64,000 nucleotides of DNA from Bradyrhizobium sp. B097 (GCF_038957035.1 NZ_CP152412.1:5762501-5826500), one strand, 5' to 3'; positions 1 to 9,190 are shown, counted from the stretch's first letter. Numbers and translations: made by a program. The notes: generated from the sequence alone by a model not told the origin.

Positions 1-1
1 G

Positions 2-694
2 CTCTACAAGCGGATCCGGCTCGATATCGAGACACGGATCCTGACCGGCGAATGGCCACCGGGCCACCGCATCCCCTTCGAGCACCAGCTCATGGCGCGC
101 TATCGCTGCTCGCGCATGACGGTGAACAAGGCGCTGTCGGAGCTGGCGCAGGCTGACCTGATCGAGCGGCGGCGGCGTGCCGGCTCATTCGTACGTCGTC
201 CGCAGCATCTGTCGGCGGTGCTCAAGATCGCCGACATGCGCGCCGAGATCACCGCGCTCGGCCGCACCTACAGCTATCAGCTGATCGATTGCCGGCGCCG
301 CACCGCGACCGCGGCCGATCGCGTCCGGCTCGGGGTGAGCACGGCCGGCAAGGTGATCGCGATTGCCTGCCGGCACAGCGCCGACAATGTGCCGTTTGCG
401 GTCGAAGACAGGCTGATCGATCTCTCCACGGTTCCGGAGGCCGCGACGGCGGACTTTGCGCGCGAACCGCCGGGATCATGGCTGCTGCATCACGTGCCGT
501 GGACCGAGGCTGAACATACGATCAGCGCGGTTGTTGCGGACGATCGCACTGCGAAGGCGCTCGAGATCGCAGTCGGCGCGCCCTGCCTCGTGATCGACCG
601 CTACACCTGGCGCAGCGCGCGCACGGTGACGGCGGTGCGGTTGCATTATCCAGGCGAGACGCATCGGCTGGTCGCTCGCTTCAAGGGAGGCTGA
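2..694 (+). CDS. GntR/UTRA-family transcriptional regulator, HutC-like (5' end outside window)
   Basis: Cytoplasmic DNA-binding repressor whose start lies left of the window; the frame is open from base 2. The visible N-terminus is the winged-helix GntR domain (GEWPPGHRIPFEHQL, then CSRMTVNKALSELAQADLIE), ending in RAGSFV. The rest is a UTRA ligand-binding domain, ending shortly after VRLHYPGETHRLVARF. The MTVNKAL...RAGSFV pattern is typical of HutC-type histidine-utilisation repressors and relatives. No hut gene is visible here, and the next genes downstream are an ABC importer that it may control. Family confident; ligand unknown. Confidence 0.85.
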   Translation, partial: LYKRIRLDIETRILTGEWPPGHRIPFEHQLMARYRCSRMTVNKALSELAQADLIERRRRAGSFVRRPQHLSAVLKIADMRAEITALGRTYSYQLIDCRRRTATAADRVRLGVSTAGKVIAIACRHSADNVPFAVEDRLIDLSTVPEAATADFAREPPGSWLLHHVPWTEAEHTISAVVADDRTAKALEIAVGAPCLVIDRYTWRSARTVTAVRLHYPGETHRLVARFKGG

Positions 695-716
695 GACGGC
701 TTGCGCGGCATAATTC

Positions 717-727
717 ATGCAATGCAT
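717..727. promoter_or_regulatory. Candidate GntR operator upstream of ABC importer
   Basis: An 11-base perfect dyad (ATGCA-A-TGCAT) lies in the 133-base gap between the GntR gene and the substrate-binding protein gene. Its position suits an operator for the adjacent UTRA regulator. There is only one site and no family consensus match, so this is a weak inference. Confidence 0.25.
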
Positions 728-827
728 CATGGGCCACCATCCACCGACATGCTTTATGCGGCAATCCGCCGCGACTGACGTGAAGACATCAACAAGGTTC
801 AATCCATCGTTCAAGGGGTCGACAAAC

Positions 828-1772
828 ATGCGTTCGTTCAAGCTATTGCCCGCAATCGCAGCCTTGCTCGCGTCCACCGCCGCGTTCGCGGATGACGTCA
901 AGGTCGGCGTCGGCATCTCCGGCTGGACCGGCTTCGCGCCGCTGACGCTCGCCAAGGAGGCCGGCATCTTCAAGAAGAACGGCCTCGACGTCACCTTGAA
1001 GAAGATTCCGCAGAAGGACCGGCATCTCGCGATCGCTTCGGGCGACATCCAGTGCGCGGCGACGACGGTGGAGACCTGGATCTCCTGGAACGCCAATGGC
1101 GTCGCGACCAAGCAGATCTTCCAGCTCGACAAGAGCTATGGCGCCGATGGCATGGCCGTGCGCAACGACGTCGCCGCGATCAAGGACCTCAAGGGCAAAA
1201 CCGTCGCGGCATCCGCGCCGGGCACCTCGCCCTACTTCGCGCTGGCCTGGATGCTGAAGAAGAACGGTCTCACAGTGAAGGACGTGACCGTGGTGAATCT
1301 GGAGCCCGCCGCCGCGGCGCAGGCTTTCGTCTCCGGCCAGAACGACGCCGCGATGACCTACGAGCCTTACCTGTCGACGGTGCGCGCCGCCCCCGACAAG
1401 GGCAAGATCATCGCCACCACGCTCGATTATCCGATCGTGATGGACACGTTCGGCTGCACCCCGAAATTCCTGACCGACAATCCGAAGGCGGCCCAGGCGC
1501 TGGCCGACAGCTATTTCGAGGCGCTCGACATGATCGCCAAGGATCAGGCCAAGGCCTATGAGATCATGGGCGCGGACGTGAAACAGTCCGGCGAGCAGTT
1601 CGGCAACTCGGCAAAGTACCTGCGCTGGCAGGACAAGGCCGCCAACCAGAAATTCTTCGCCGGCGACTTCCTCACCTTCAACAAGGATGCCGCGGAGCTG
1701 CTGCTCGAGGTCGGCATCATCAAGGCCGCGCCGAAGGTGGAGGACATCTACGACGCCACCTTCATCAAGTAA
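828..1772 (+). CDS. NitT/TauT-family ABC transporter substrate-binding protein
   Basis: Periplasmic binding protein of the SsuA/TauA/ThiY (NMT1-like) class, about 314 residues. The ATG at 828 is preferred over an upstream ATG at 717 because it opens directly on a Sec signal peptide (MRSFKLLPAIAALLASTAAFA). The mature part starts DDVKVGVGISGWTGFAPLTL and contains the family-typical GIFKKNGLDV segment. It is followed by a permease and an ATPase on the same strand, giving a complete importer. Members carry nitrate, sulfonates, taurine or pyrimidine precursors, and nothing here settles the substrate. Confidence 0.85.
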   Translation: MRSFKLLPAIAALLASTAAFADDVKVGVGISGWTGFAPLTLAKEAGIFKKNGLDVTLKKIPQKDRHLAIASGDIQCAATTVETWISWNANGVATKQIFQLDKSYGADGMAVRNDVAAIKDLKGKTVAASAPGTSPYFALAWMLKKNGLTVKDVTVVNLEPAAAAQAFVSGQNDAAMTYEPYLSTVRAAPDKGKIIATTLDYPIVMDTFGCTPKFLTDNPKAAQALADSYFEALDMIAKDQAKAYEIMGADVKQSGEQFGNSAKYLRWQDKAANQKFFAGDFLTFNKDAAELLLEVGIIKAAPKVEDIYDATFIK

Positions 1773-1850
1773 TGCAGCCATCATTTCGGCCGGTCCCGCC
1801 TTGCGACAAGCCGGGCCGGACTAGTGTATGAGACACGCCCGGATCAATTG

Positions 1851-2624
1851 ATGCGTCCCCTTGAGCCCACAACATCGAAGCAGCGCGTGGTCTACGGCCT
1901 TGCCTTCTTCGTGCTGTTCGTCGCCCTCTGGTCCTGGGCAACGTTCGGCGGCCATGTATCGAAGACATTCCTCGCCAACCCGCTGACGATGGTGCAGGAA
2001 GGCTATGAGCTGCTCGCCAAGCAAGGCTTCCTGTTCGACATCGGGATGACGATCTGGCGCGTCATCGGCGGCTTCGTCCTTGCCGCTATCATCGCGGTGC
2101 CGATCGGCGTGCTGATGGGGGCCTACAAGCCGGTCGAGGCCTTTCTCGAACCGTTCGTGTCCTTTGCACGCTATCTGCCGGCATCCGCCTTCATCCCGTT
2201 GTTGATCCTGTGGGCTGGCATCGGCGAATTACAAAAGCTGCTGGTGATCTTCATCGGCGCGGTGTTTCAGATCATCCTGATGGTGGCCGTGACCGTCGGC
2301 GCCACACGGCGCGACCTGGTCGAAGCCGCCTACACGCTCGGCGCCGGCGACAGCGGCGTCATTCGCCGCGTACTGCTGCCCTCCGCCGCGCCCGAGATTG
2401 CAGAGATCCTCAGGCTGGTGCTCGGCTGGGCCTGGACCTACGTCATCGTGGCCGAACTGATCGGCTCATCGTCCGGCATCGGGCACATGATCACCGACAG
2501 CCAGGCGCTGCTCAACACCGGCCAGATCATCTTCGGCATCATCGTGATCGGGCTGATCGGCCTGGTCTCCGATTTCCTGTTCAAGGCGTTCAACGCCTGG
2601 CTGTTCCCGTGGAAGCTCGCATGA
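1851..2624 (+). CDS. NitT/TauT-family ABC transporter permease
   Basis: Inner-membrane permease of about 257 residues with roughly six hydrophobic segments and the BPD_transp_1 EAA-type loop (EAAYTLGAGDSGVIRRVLLP). It belongs with the preceding binding protein and the following ATPase. The ATG at 1851 was chosen; a GTG at 1824 is also in frame and neither has a strong ribosome-binding site. The stop overlaps the ATPase start as ATGA (2621-2624), which indicates translational coupling. Confidence 0.85.
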   Translation: MRPLEPTTSKQRVVYGLAFFVLFVALWSWATFGGHVSKTFLANPLTMVQEGYELLAKQGFLFDIGMTIWRVIGGFVLAAIIAVPIGVLMGAYKPVEAFLEPFVSFARYLPASAFIPLLILWAGIGELQKLLVIFIGAVFQIILMVAVTVGATRRDLVEAAYTLGAGDSGVIRRVLLPSAAPEIAEILRLVLGWAWTYVIVAELIGSSSGIGHMITDSQALLNTGQIIFGIIVIGLIGLVSDFLFKAFNAWLFPWKLA

Positions 2625-3406
2625 CTGCGCTCAGGATCGATCAGGTCTCGCGAACCTTCCCCGCCCGCGCAGGCAACGCGCCGACAAGGGCGCTCGAGCC
2701 GACCACGCTCGACGTTGGTGACAACGACTTCGTCACCATCCTCGGGCCCTCCGGCTGCGGAAAGTCCACCCTGCTCCGGATCATCGCCGGGCTCGACCGG
2801 CCGACCAGCGGGCGCGTCACGCTCGATGGTCGCGAGGTCACCGGCCCCGGCGCGGATCGCGGCATGGTGTTTCAGTCCTACACCCTGTTTCCGTGGCTGA
2901 CCGTGCGCGAGAATATCGCCTTCGGCCTGCGCGAGCGCGGCGTGTCGCAAACCGGGCGCTATGACATCGCCGACGCCTTCATTCGCCGGGTCGGGCTATC
3001 CGGCTTCGAGAACCATTGGCCCAAGCAGCTGTCGGGCGGCATGCAGCAGCGCACCGCGATCGCCCGGGCGCTGGCCAATGATCCGAAGATCCTGCTGCTC
3101 GACGAGCCGTTCGGCGCGCTCGACAACCAGACGCGTGCGCTGATGCAGGAGATGCTGCTCGGGATCTGGGAGCGCGACCAGAAGACGGTGTTGTTCGTCA
3201 CCCACGATATCGAGGAGGCGATCTTCCTCGGCAGCCGCGTCATCGTGATGAGCGCCCGTCCCGGCCGCATCAAGGCCGAGATCGCGGTCGACCTGCCGCA
3301 TCCGCGTTCCTACAAGATCAAGACCACGCCCGAATTCGTCGGACTGAAGGAGCGGCTGGTCGAGGAGATCCGCACCGAGGCCCTGAAGGTCGCCGAACAG
3401 GCCTGA
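2621..3406 (+). CDS. NitT/TauT-family ABC transporter ATP-binding protein
   Basis: Cytoplasmic ATPase of about 261 residues for the importer encoded just upstream. It shows Walker A GPSGCGKST (around residue 42-50), Q-loop QSYTLFPW, signature LSGGMQQR, Walker B LLLDEPFGALD and the switch histidine in VTHDIEEA. The order of motifs and the length match the SsuB/TauB group. The start overlaps the permease stop. This is the last gene of the importer unit; a palindromic repeat follows. Confidence 0.9.
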   Translation: MTALRIDQVSRTFPARAGNAPTRALEPTTLDVGDNDFVTILGPSGCGKSTLLRIIAGLDRPTSGRVTLDGREVTGPGADRGMVFQSYTLFPWLTVRENIAFGLRERGVSQTGRYDIADAFIRRVGLSGFENHWPKQLSGGMQQRTAIARALANDPKILLLDEPFGALDNQTRALMQEMLLGIWERDQKTVLFVTHDIEEAIFLGSRVIVMSARPGRIKAEIAVDLPHPRSYKIKTTPEFVGLKERLVEEIRTEALKVAEQA

Positions 3407-3456
3407 GAGCCTGTTTCGAAGCGCGAGCAATGACATCGAGATTTCTTAACTAGCTC

Positions 3457-3546
3457 CGTCATGCCCGGCCTTGTGCCGGGCATCCACGTCTTTGCTTCAA
3501 TCGGGCAAGAAAGACGTGGATGGCCGGGACAAGCCCGGCCATGACG
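3457..3546. repeat. Dispersed palindromic element downstream of fmdB
   Basis: Two arms (CGTCATGCCCGGCC... and ...GGCCGGGCTTGTCC reading in from the other end) bracket an inner inverted pair around ATCCACGTCTT/AAGACGTGGAT. The element fills the convergent gap between the ABC ATPase gene and fmdB and could act as a bidirectional transcription stop. This form is common between genes in rhizobial genomes, from memory. Confidence 0.7.
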
Positions 3547-3588
3547 ATGCAGCGCCAGTTTGAGGAAAACCGACGATTGGCTGCGCTG

Positions 3589-3936
3589 TCAGTGGCTGAT
3601 CATCCAGGGACGCGCGGTCGGAAAACCCTTGGCGCCGCTCCTGGTCTTGGTCATCAGCCGTGCAGGCTTCTTCTTGTCCGTGGAGCAGCAGCCGCAGCCC
3701 GGGCCGTGCGCGGCCTTGTACTGATCGAGCGTCTTCGGCGCGTGCCGGCTCTGCTCGTTGGTGGCGTGCGCCTTGCGCTTGTCCGAGGGCATGCAGAAGA
3801 ACGCCGGGGCGGTGAGGATCACACGCGGCGACGTCGCCTCGCATTGCGGGCAGTCCTGCGGCAGGTCGCATTCCGCCATCGGCCGCATGTCGGTAAACGG
3901 GCCGCAGTCATTGCAGAGATATTCGTAGATCGGCAT
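3589..3936 (-). CDS. fmdB: FmdB-like zinc-ribbon protein
   Basis: Protein of 115 residues beginning MPIYEYLCNDCG, the standard start of the FmdB/CxxC_CXXC_SSSS zinc-ribbon family. Cysteines 8 and 11 pair with a second CPQC knuckle at about 29-32, and a GCGCC motif sits in the C-terminal half. It was described first as a regulatory gene of the formamidase operon in Methylophilus. Here it is the last gene after fmdA, 101 bases downstream. The frame continues upstream without a stop, but MPIYEY fixes the start. Confidence 0.85.
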   Translation of the reverse strand: MPIYEYLCNDCGPFTDMRPMAECDLPQDCPQCEATSPRVILTAPAFFCMPSDKRKAHATNEQSRHAPKTLDQYKAAHGPGCGCCSTDKKKPARLMTKTRSGAKGFPTARPWMISH

Positions 3937-4037
3937 TTCCTTAATCCTTGCGCAGTCGTGTGTGACGTCTGGCGGCGGATGCGGGGCGGCCAATACGCAG
4001 CCGTCCCGCATCCTTCGCGCAGGGATCACTTGAAGGA

Positions 4038-5267
4038 TCACTTGTCGGGCGAGATCGGCATCTGCACGTCACCCTTGATATGCTTGATCGGTCCCGCCGA
4101 CGACGGCATGACGTCGAAGTCGAAGATCTCCGTCGGCAGCCAGAGCGTAGCGCAGGCGTTGGGCACGTCCACCACACCGGAGATGTGACCCTGGCACGGC
4201 GCGGTGCCGAGGATCGAATAAGCCTGCGCGCCGGAGTAGCCGAACTTCTTCAGGTATTCGATCGCGTTCAAGCAAGCCTGGCGGTAGGCGATGTGGACGT
4301 CGAGATAATGCTGCTTCCCGGCCTCGTCGACCGAGATGCCCTCGAAGATCAGATAGTCCTTGTAGTTCGGCGTGATCGGCGACGGCTTGAACACGGGGTT
4401 CTTGATGCCGTACTTCGATACGCCGTCCTTGATGATGTCGACCTTGATGTGCAGCCAGCCGGCCATCTCGATGGCGCCGCAGAAGGTGATCTCGCCGTCG
4501 CCCTGGCTGAAATGCAAATCGCCCATCGAGAGCCCGCCGCCCGGCACATAGACCGGGAAATAGATCTTCGAGCCGCGCGACAGATCCTTGATGTCGCAGT
4601 TGCCGCCATGCTCGCGCGGCGGCACGGTGCGGGCGCCCTCAAGACCGATCTTGGCCTTGACGTCGCCCTTGGCCTGGCCGGCATGCGCGGTCGGCGCGAA
4701 CGGCGGATTGGCAAGACCGGGCACGCGGGTGGGATTGGTCGCGATCAACTCGGCTTCGCGCTTGTTCCAGGCCGCCAGCATCTTGGCATCGGGCAGACAG
4801 CCGATCAGGCCGGGATGGATCAGGCCGGCGAAGTTGACGCCGGGGATGTGACGCGACGAGGTGTAGAGACCCTTGATGTCCCAGATCGACTTCTGCGCCA
4901 GCGGGAAATGGTCGGTGAGGAAGCCGCCGCCGTTCTGTTTGGAGAAGAAGCCATTGAAGCCCCACAGGCTCTCCTTCAACGGACCGACGTCGAGCAGGTC
5001 GACGACGAGGAGATCGCCGGGCTCGGCGCCCTTGACGCCGATCGGACCGGACAGGAAGTGCACGATCGACAGATCGATGTCGCGCACGTCATCGGCGGAA
5101 TCGTTGTTCTTGATGAAGCCGCCGGTCCAGTCGACGGTCTCGATGATGAAGTCGTCGCCCGGGCTGACCCACTCGACGATCGGAACTTCCGGATGCCAGC
5201 GGTTGTGAATCTTGTCGTTTTCATAGGCCGACTTGCTGAGATCGACCTTGATCAGTGTATCTGGCAT
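4038..5267 (-). CDS. fmdA: Formamidase / acetamidase
   Basis: Cytoplasmic amidohydrolase of 409 residues that releases ammonia from formamide or acetamide. The full-length FmdA_AmdA fold is recognisable from MPDTLIKVDLSKSAYENDKIHNRWHP, the glycine-rich REHGGNCDIKDLSRGSKI segment, GDLHFSQGDGEI and the C-terminal GHISGVVDVPNACATLWLP. It follows the five-gene transporter on the same strand, so imported short amides would be hydrolysed to ammonium here. Methylophilus formamidase clusters combine the same functions. No urease genes are in the window, which favours amides over urea as the substrate. Confidence 0.93.
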   Translation of the reverse strand: MPDTLIKVDLSKSAYENDKIHNRWHPEVPIVEWVSPGDDFIIETVDWTGGFIKNNDSADDVRDIDLSIVHFLSGPIGVKGAEPGDLLVVDLLDVGPLKESLWGFNGFFSKQNGGGFLTDHFPLAQKSIWDIKGLYTSSRHIPGVNFAGLIHPGLIGCLPDAKMLAAWNKREAELIATNPTRVPGLANPPFAPTAHAGQAKGDVKAKIGLEGARTVPPREHGGNCDIKDLSRGSKIYFPVYVPGGGLSMGDLHFSQGDGEITFCGAIEMAGWLHIKVDIIKDGVSKYGIKNPVFKPSPITPNYKDYLIFEGISVDEAGKQHYLDVHIAYRQACLNAIEYLKKFGYSGAQAYSILGTAPCQGHISGVVDVPNACATLWLPTEIFDFDVMPSSAGPIKHIKGDVQMPISPDK

Positions 5268-5302
5268 CGAGATGCTCCCCTTGGTTACAAAGTTAAGATT
5301 TT

Positions 5303-5351
5303 GAGCGTGATCTGGTCGGAAAACCGCTTCACACTTTTCCGGATCACGCTC
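5303..5351. repeat. Palindromic element between urtE and fmdA
   Basis: Imperfect inverted repeat: GAGCGTGATC-TGGTCGGAAAA on the left and TTTTCCGGATCACGCTC on the right. It resembles the GATCACGCT-type short repeats scattered through Bradyrhizobium genomes. It lies inside the operon and would form a hairpin in its mRNA. Confidence 0.65.
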
Positions 5352-5353
5352 GG

Positions 5354-6043
5354 CTAGACGGACAAATATTTGGAGATCTGCGCGGCATCGACGCTGGCGC
5401 GCGGATCGTCGCGGACGATCTCGCCGTTCTCGATGACGAGCACGCGGTCGGCGATGTCGAGCGCGAAGCTCAGCACCTGTTCGGAGACGACGATCGACAA
5501 CCCCCGTTCGTCGCGGATCCGTTTCAGGGTGCGCGCCATGTCCTTGATGATCGACGGCTGGATGCCTTCGGTCGGCTCGTCGAGCAGCAGCACCTTCGGC
5601 TTGGTCGCCAGCGCGCGGGCAATCGCGAGCTGCTGCTGCTGCCCACCCGAGAGATTGCCGCCGCGGCGGCCCTTCATCTCGAGCAGCACCGGGAACAGCT
5701 CATAGATGTCGCCGGGCACCTCGGAGCCGCCTGACACCACGAGCCCGGTCTCGATGTTCTCCTTCACCGTCATGGTGGAGAAGATCATCCGGCCCTGCGG
5801 CACGTAAGCGAGCCCCTTCGCCACTCGCTCGTAGCTCTTCATCGCACCAAGCTCGGTGCCGTCCATGGTCACCTTGCCGCTCTTGGCCGGCAGGATGCCC
5901 ATCAGGGACTTCATCAGCGTCGTCTTGCCCATGCCGTTGCGGCCCATGATCGCGACGATCTCGTTGGGCGCGACGGAGACGTTGAGGCCGTGCAGCACCT
6001 CGCTCTGGCCGTAGGCGACATGAAGATCATTGATTGCCAGCAT
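5354..6043 (-). CDS. urtE: Urea/short-chain amide ABC transporter ATP-binding protein UrtE-type
   Basis: LivF-like ATPase of 229 residues. Motifs are Walker A GRNGMGKTT, signature LSGGQQQQ, Walker B LLLDEPTEGIQPSI and HExx-type switch QVLSFALDIADRV. The TEGIQPSI continuation is characteristic of UrtE/FmdF-type proteins. The ATG at 6043 is preferred over a TTG one codon upstream. It works with UrtD as the second nucleotide-binding subunit of the importer. Confidence 0.88.
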   Translation of the reverse strand: MLAINDLHVAYGQSEVLHGLNVSVAPNEIVAIMGRNGMGKTTLMKSLMGILPAKSGKVTMDGTELGAMKSYERVAKGLAYVPQGRMIFSTMTVKENIETGLVVSGGSEVPGDIYELFPVLLEMKGRRGGNLSGGQQQQLAIARALATKPKVLLLDEPTEGIQPSIIKDMARTLKRIRDERGLSIVVSEQVLSFALDIADRVLVIENGEIVRDDPRASVDAAQISKYLSV

Positions 6044-6072
6044 CAATCGCTCCTAGAAATCGGGCACCGTTC

Positions 6073-6208
6073 TTCACCTCTCCCCCTGTGGGAGAGGTCG
6101 GATCGCATCGCCAGATGCGATCCGGGTGAGGGGTTGCGCGCTCCCGTGGGACCTGAAGGCCCTCACCCGGCGCTGCGCGCCGACCTCTCCCCGACGGGGA
6201 GAGGTGAA
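6073..6208. repeat. Long palindromic element between urtD and urtE
   Basis: Outer arms TTCACCTCTCCCC and GGGGAGAGGTGAA are exact complements 136 bases apart. Inner inverted pairs (GCATCGCCAGATGC; CGGGTGAGGG/CCCTCACCCG) fold into a branched structure. This is a well-known form of intergenic repeat in rhizobia. It sits inside the operon and accounts for most of the 199-base gap. Confidence 0.75.
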
Positions 6209-6242
6209 CCGAGTTCGCGGCTCGACCTATCGTCACCATGCG

Positions 6243-6998
6243 TCAGTGGCCCAGATACACTTCGATGACTTTCGGATCGTTCTTGACGTGCTCCATCGTC
6301 CCCTCGGACAGGATCTGGCCCTGATGCAGCACGGTGACCTTGTGCGCGATGTCCTCGACGAACTTCATGTCGTGCTCGATCACCAGCACCGAACGGTCCT
6401 TGATGATGCGGTTGAGCAACTCGGCAGTCTTGGCGCGCTCGGAGACGCTCATGCCGGCCACCGGCTCGTCCAGCATCAAGAGGTCCGGGTCCTGGATCAG
6501 CAGCATGCCGATCTCGAGCCACTGCTTCTGGCCATGGCTGAGCTGGTCGGCATAGGTGTTGAGGCGGTCCTTCAGGAAGATCATCTCGGCGACCTCCTCG
6601 ACCCGCTGCTTGACCGCATCATCGCGCTGGAAAGTCAGCGAGCCGAACACGGTGCGGCCGCGCGGGTAGGAGATTTCGAGGTTCTCGAACACGGTGAGGT
6701 CCTCGAACACCGACGGCGTCTGGAACTTACGGCCGACGCCAGCCTGCACGATCTCGTTCTCGCGCAACCTGGTCAGCTCCTGGCCGCGGAACTGGATCGA
6801 GCCTGACGTCGCCCGGGTCTTGCCGCAGATCAGGTCGAGCACCGTGGTCTTGCCGGCGCCGTTCGGGCCGATGATGACGCGGATCTCGTTCTCCTCGACA
6901 TAGAAGGAGAGATCGTTCACCGCCTTGAAGCCGTCAAAGGACACGGTGAGTCCGGAGACCGCGAGCAGGAAATCCTTGGGCTGATGGCCGACGAGCAT
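6243..6998 (-). CDS. urtD: Urea/short-chain amide ABC transporter ATP-binding protein UrtD-type
   Basis: LivG-like ATPase of 251 residues with Walker A GPNGAGKTT, the unusual signature LSHGQKQW typical of UrtD, and Walker B LLMLDEPVAGM. It is the first of two ATP-binding subunits, 12 bases downstream of urtC. Length and motif order match the family. Confidence 0.9.
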   Translation of the reverse strand: MLVGHQPKDFLLAVSGLTVSFDGFKAVNDLSFYVEENEIRVIIGPNGAGKTTVLDLICGKTRATSGSIQFRGQELTRLRENEIVQAGVGRKFQTPSVFEDLTVFENLEISYPRGRTVFGSLTFQRDDAVKQRVEEVAEMIFLKDRLNTYADQLSHGQKQWLEIGMLLIQDPDLLMLDEPVAGMSVSERAKTAELLNRIIKDRSVLVIEHDMKFVEDIAHKVTVLHQGQILSEGTMEHVKNDPKVIEVYLGH

Positions 6999-7010
6999 GA
7001 TGGTCCCTCC

Positions 7011-8144
7011 TCACTCGGCCGGTGCGCCGTCGGCGACAAGGCCCGCCGATTTTGATCTTCGCGATGCCAGCAGGCGATCGATGCGCGGCTGGATATGGTC
7101 CGCCCAGACACCGGCGAGCCCGTTCGGGAAGGCCAGCACCACCGCGATGAACAGCGCGCCGAGGCCGAACAGCCAGAGCTGCGGGAAGGATTCCGAAAGG
7201 CTGGTCTTGGCGAAATTGACCAGCAGTGCGCCCCAGACCGCGCCGAAGATCGACATCCGGCCGCCGACCGCGGTGTAGATCACCATCTCGATCGACGGCA
7301 CGATGCCGACGAAGGACGGCGACATGAAGCCGACCTCGAGCGTGAACATGGCGCCGCCGATCGCGGCGAACACTGCCGCGGCGCAGAACGCGAAGATCTT
7401 GAAATTGGCGACGCTGTACCCGGAGAAGCGCACGCGATCTTCCTGCTCCCTCATCGCCACCAGGATGCGCCCGAGTTTTGTCAGGCGGATGAATTGCGCG
7501 GTAACGATGCATCCGAACAGCAGCACAACCTCGACGAAATACAGAATGAACTTGGCGTGATCGGTGCGGATGTCCCAGCCGTGCAGCGTGCGCAGATCCG
7601 TGATGCCATTGATGCCGCCGGTGTAGCCCTGCTGCCCCACGATCAGGATGGTGAGGATCGCGGCGATCGCCTGCGTGATGATCGCAAAGTACACGCCGCC
7701 GACCCGGCGCTTGAACATGGCGGCGCCGATGATCAGCGCGAAGAAGGCAGGAACCAGCAAGATCGCCAGCAGCGTGACCGGAAAGCTGTGGAACGGCTTC
7801 CAGAACAGCGGAAGCTGCGTGATCTGGTTCCAGTCCATGAAGTCGGGAATACCGGGCGTCGACTGGATCTTGGTGTTCGCGACACTCGACGCCTCGAGCT
7901 TGAGGTACATCGCCATGCAGTAGCCGCCGAGGCCGAAGAACACGCCCTGCCCCAGGCTCAGGATGCCGCCATAGCCCCAGCACAGCACGAGGCCGATGCC
8001 GACGAAGGCGTAGGTCAGGTATTTGGCGACCAGGTTGAGGCGGAAGATATCCAGCGACAGCGGCAGGATGAGAAGCAACAGCACCGCGAGCGCAAGGAAG
8101 CCGAGCAGTTCGGAGCGATTGAAAAAGCGCGAGTTGATGACCAT
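7011..8144 (-). CDS. urtC: Urea/short-chain amide ABC transporter permease UrtC-type
   Basis: LivM-like inner-membrane permease of 377 residues with about ten hydrophobic segments, including WGYGGILSLGQGVFFGLGGY and the C-terminal MSIFGAVWGALLVNFAKTSL. The start at 8144 (MVINSRFFNRSELLGFLALA) gives the usual short cytoplasmic leader before the first helix. The longer open frame upstream lies in another frame over urtB and is not coding. Pairs with UrtB. Confidence 0.9.
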   Translation of the reverse strand: MVINSRFFNRSELLGFLALAVLLLLILPLSLDIFRLNLVAKYLTYAFVGIGLVLCWGYGGILSLGQGVFFGLGGYCMAMYLKLEASSVANTKIQSTPGIPDFMDWNQITQLPLFWKPFHSFPVTLLAILLVPAFFALIIGAAMFKRRVGGVYFAIITQAIAAILTILIVGQQGYTGGINGITDLRTLHGWDIRTDHAKFILYFVEVVLLFGCIVTAQFIRLTKLGRILVAMREQEDRVRFSGYSVANFKIFAFCAAAVFAAIGGAMFTLEVGFMSPSFVGIVPSIEMVIYTAVGGRMSIFGAVWGALLVNFAKTSLSESFPQLWLFGLGALFIAVVLAFPNGLAGVWADHIQPRIDRLLASRRSKSAGLVADGAPAE

Positions 8145-8161
8145 GACCTGCCTGCTTGTTC

Positions 8162-9088
8162 TTATTTCCGGACCTTGAGCGCGAAGAGCCCCTGCGGACG
8201 CACCATCAGGATCGCGACGATGGTCAAGAGCGTGATCACCTTGGCCATCGATCCCGACAGGAAGAACTCCAGTGTCGACTGGGTCTGCGAGATCGAGAAG
8301 GCGGAGGCGATGGTGCCGAACAGAGAGGCCGCGCCGCCGAACACGACGACCAGGAAGGTGTCGACGATGTAGAGCTGGCCAGCGGTCGGCCCGGTCGAGC
8401 CGATCATGGTGAAGGCCGAGCCCGCGATGCCGGCGATGCCGCAACCGAGGCCAAAGGTGTAGCGATCGACCTTCTCGGTATTGATGCCGACGGCGCCGGC
8501 CATCACGCGGTTCTGCACCACGGCGCGCACCTGCTTGCCCCAGCTCGACCAGAACAGCACATAGGCGACCGCGATCGTGATCAGCATGGTGAGCGCCATC
8601 ACGAACATGCCGTTGATCGGGATCTGGATCGAGTCGGTCGCCTGCCAGGAGCCCATCATCCATTCCGGCAGCTCGACGCCGACCTCGCGCGCGCCGAAGA
8701 TCGAGCGATAGGCCTGCTGCAGGATCAGGCTGAGGCCCCAGGTCGCCAGCAGCGTATCGAGCGGGCGCTTGTAGAGATGGCGTATCAGCGCCCATTCGAC
8801 CAGCATGCCGAGCGCGCCGGACGCGATGAACGCCAGGATCATCGCGATGAAGAAGTAGCCGGGGAACAGCCAGGGCGCGACGTGCTGCACGGCGTTCGAC
8901 GTCATCCAGGTGACGTAGGCCCCGAGGATCATGAACTCGCCATGGGCCATGTTGATGACGCCCATCTGGCCGAAGATGATGGCAAGCCCCAGCGCCATCA
9001 GCACGTAGACGGAGAACAGGATGAGCCCGGCAAATCCCTGCATTGCAAGGATGGCGCCGAGATCACTGATCGAATAGTCGCCGAACAT
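8162..9088 (-). CDS. urtB: Urea/short-chain amide ABC transporter permease UrtB-type
   Basis: LivH-like inner-membrane permease of 308 residues. Typical segments are MALGLAIIFGQMGVINMAHG, GEFMILGAYVTWM and the C-terminal QTQSTLEFFLSGSMAKVITL. It lies 17 bases before urtC. The 172-base gap before it on the urtA side contains a palindromic element. Confidence 0.9.
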   Translation of the reverse strand: MFGDYSISDLGAILAMQGFAGLILFSVYVLMALGLAIIFGQMGVINMAHGEFMILGAYVTWMTSNAVQHVAPWLFPGYFFIAMILAFIASGALGMLVEWALIRHLYKRPLDTLLATWGLSLILQQAYRSIFGAREVGVELPEWMMGSWQATDSIQIPINGMFVMALTMLITIAVAYVLFWSSWGKQVRAVVQNRVMAGAVGINTEKVDRYTFGLGCGIAGIAGSAFTMIGSTGPTAGQLYIVDTFLVVVFGGAASLFGTIASAFSISQTQSTLEFFLSGSMAKVITLLTIVAILMVRPQGLFALKVRK

Positions 9089-9190
9089 CGTGGTTCTCCG
9101 TCATTCCAAGGGGCACACGCCACCGGTCAAGCGACGCTCGTTCCGTGGCGTGGACGATGACGTCCACGCCGCGATGCGTTGTGGAGTTTC

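Noticed and set aside
3457..3546. CRISPR-like or insertion-sequence end
   Set aside because: It is a single palindromic element with no spacers, no direct repeats and no transposase nearby.
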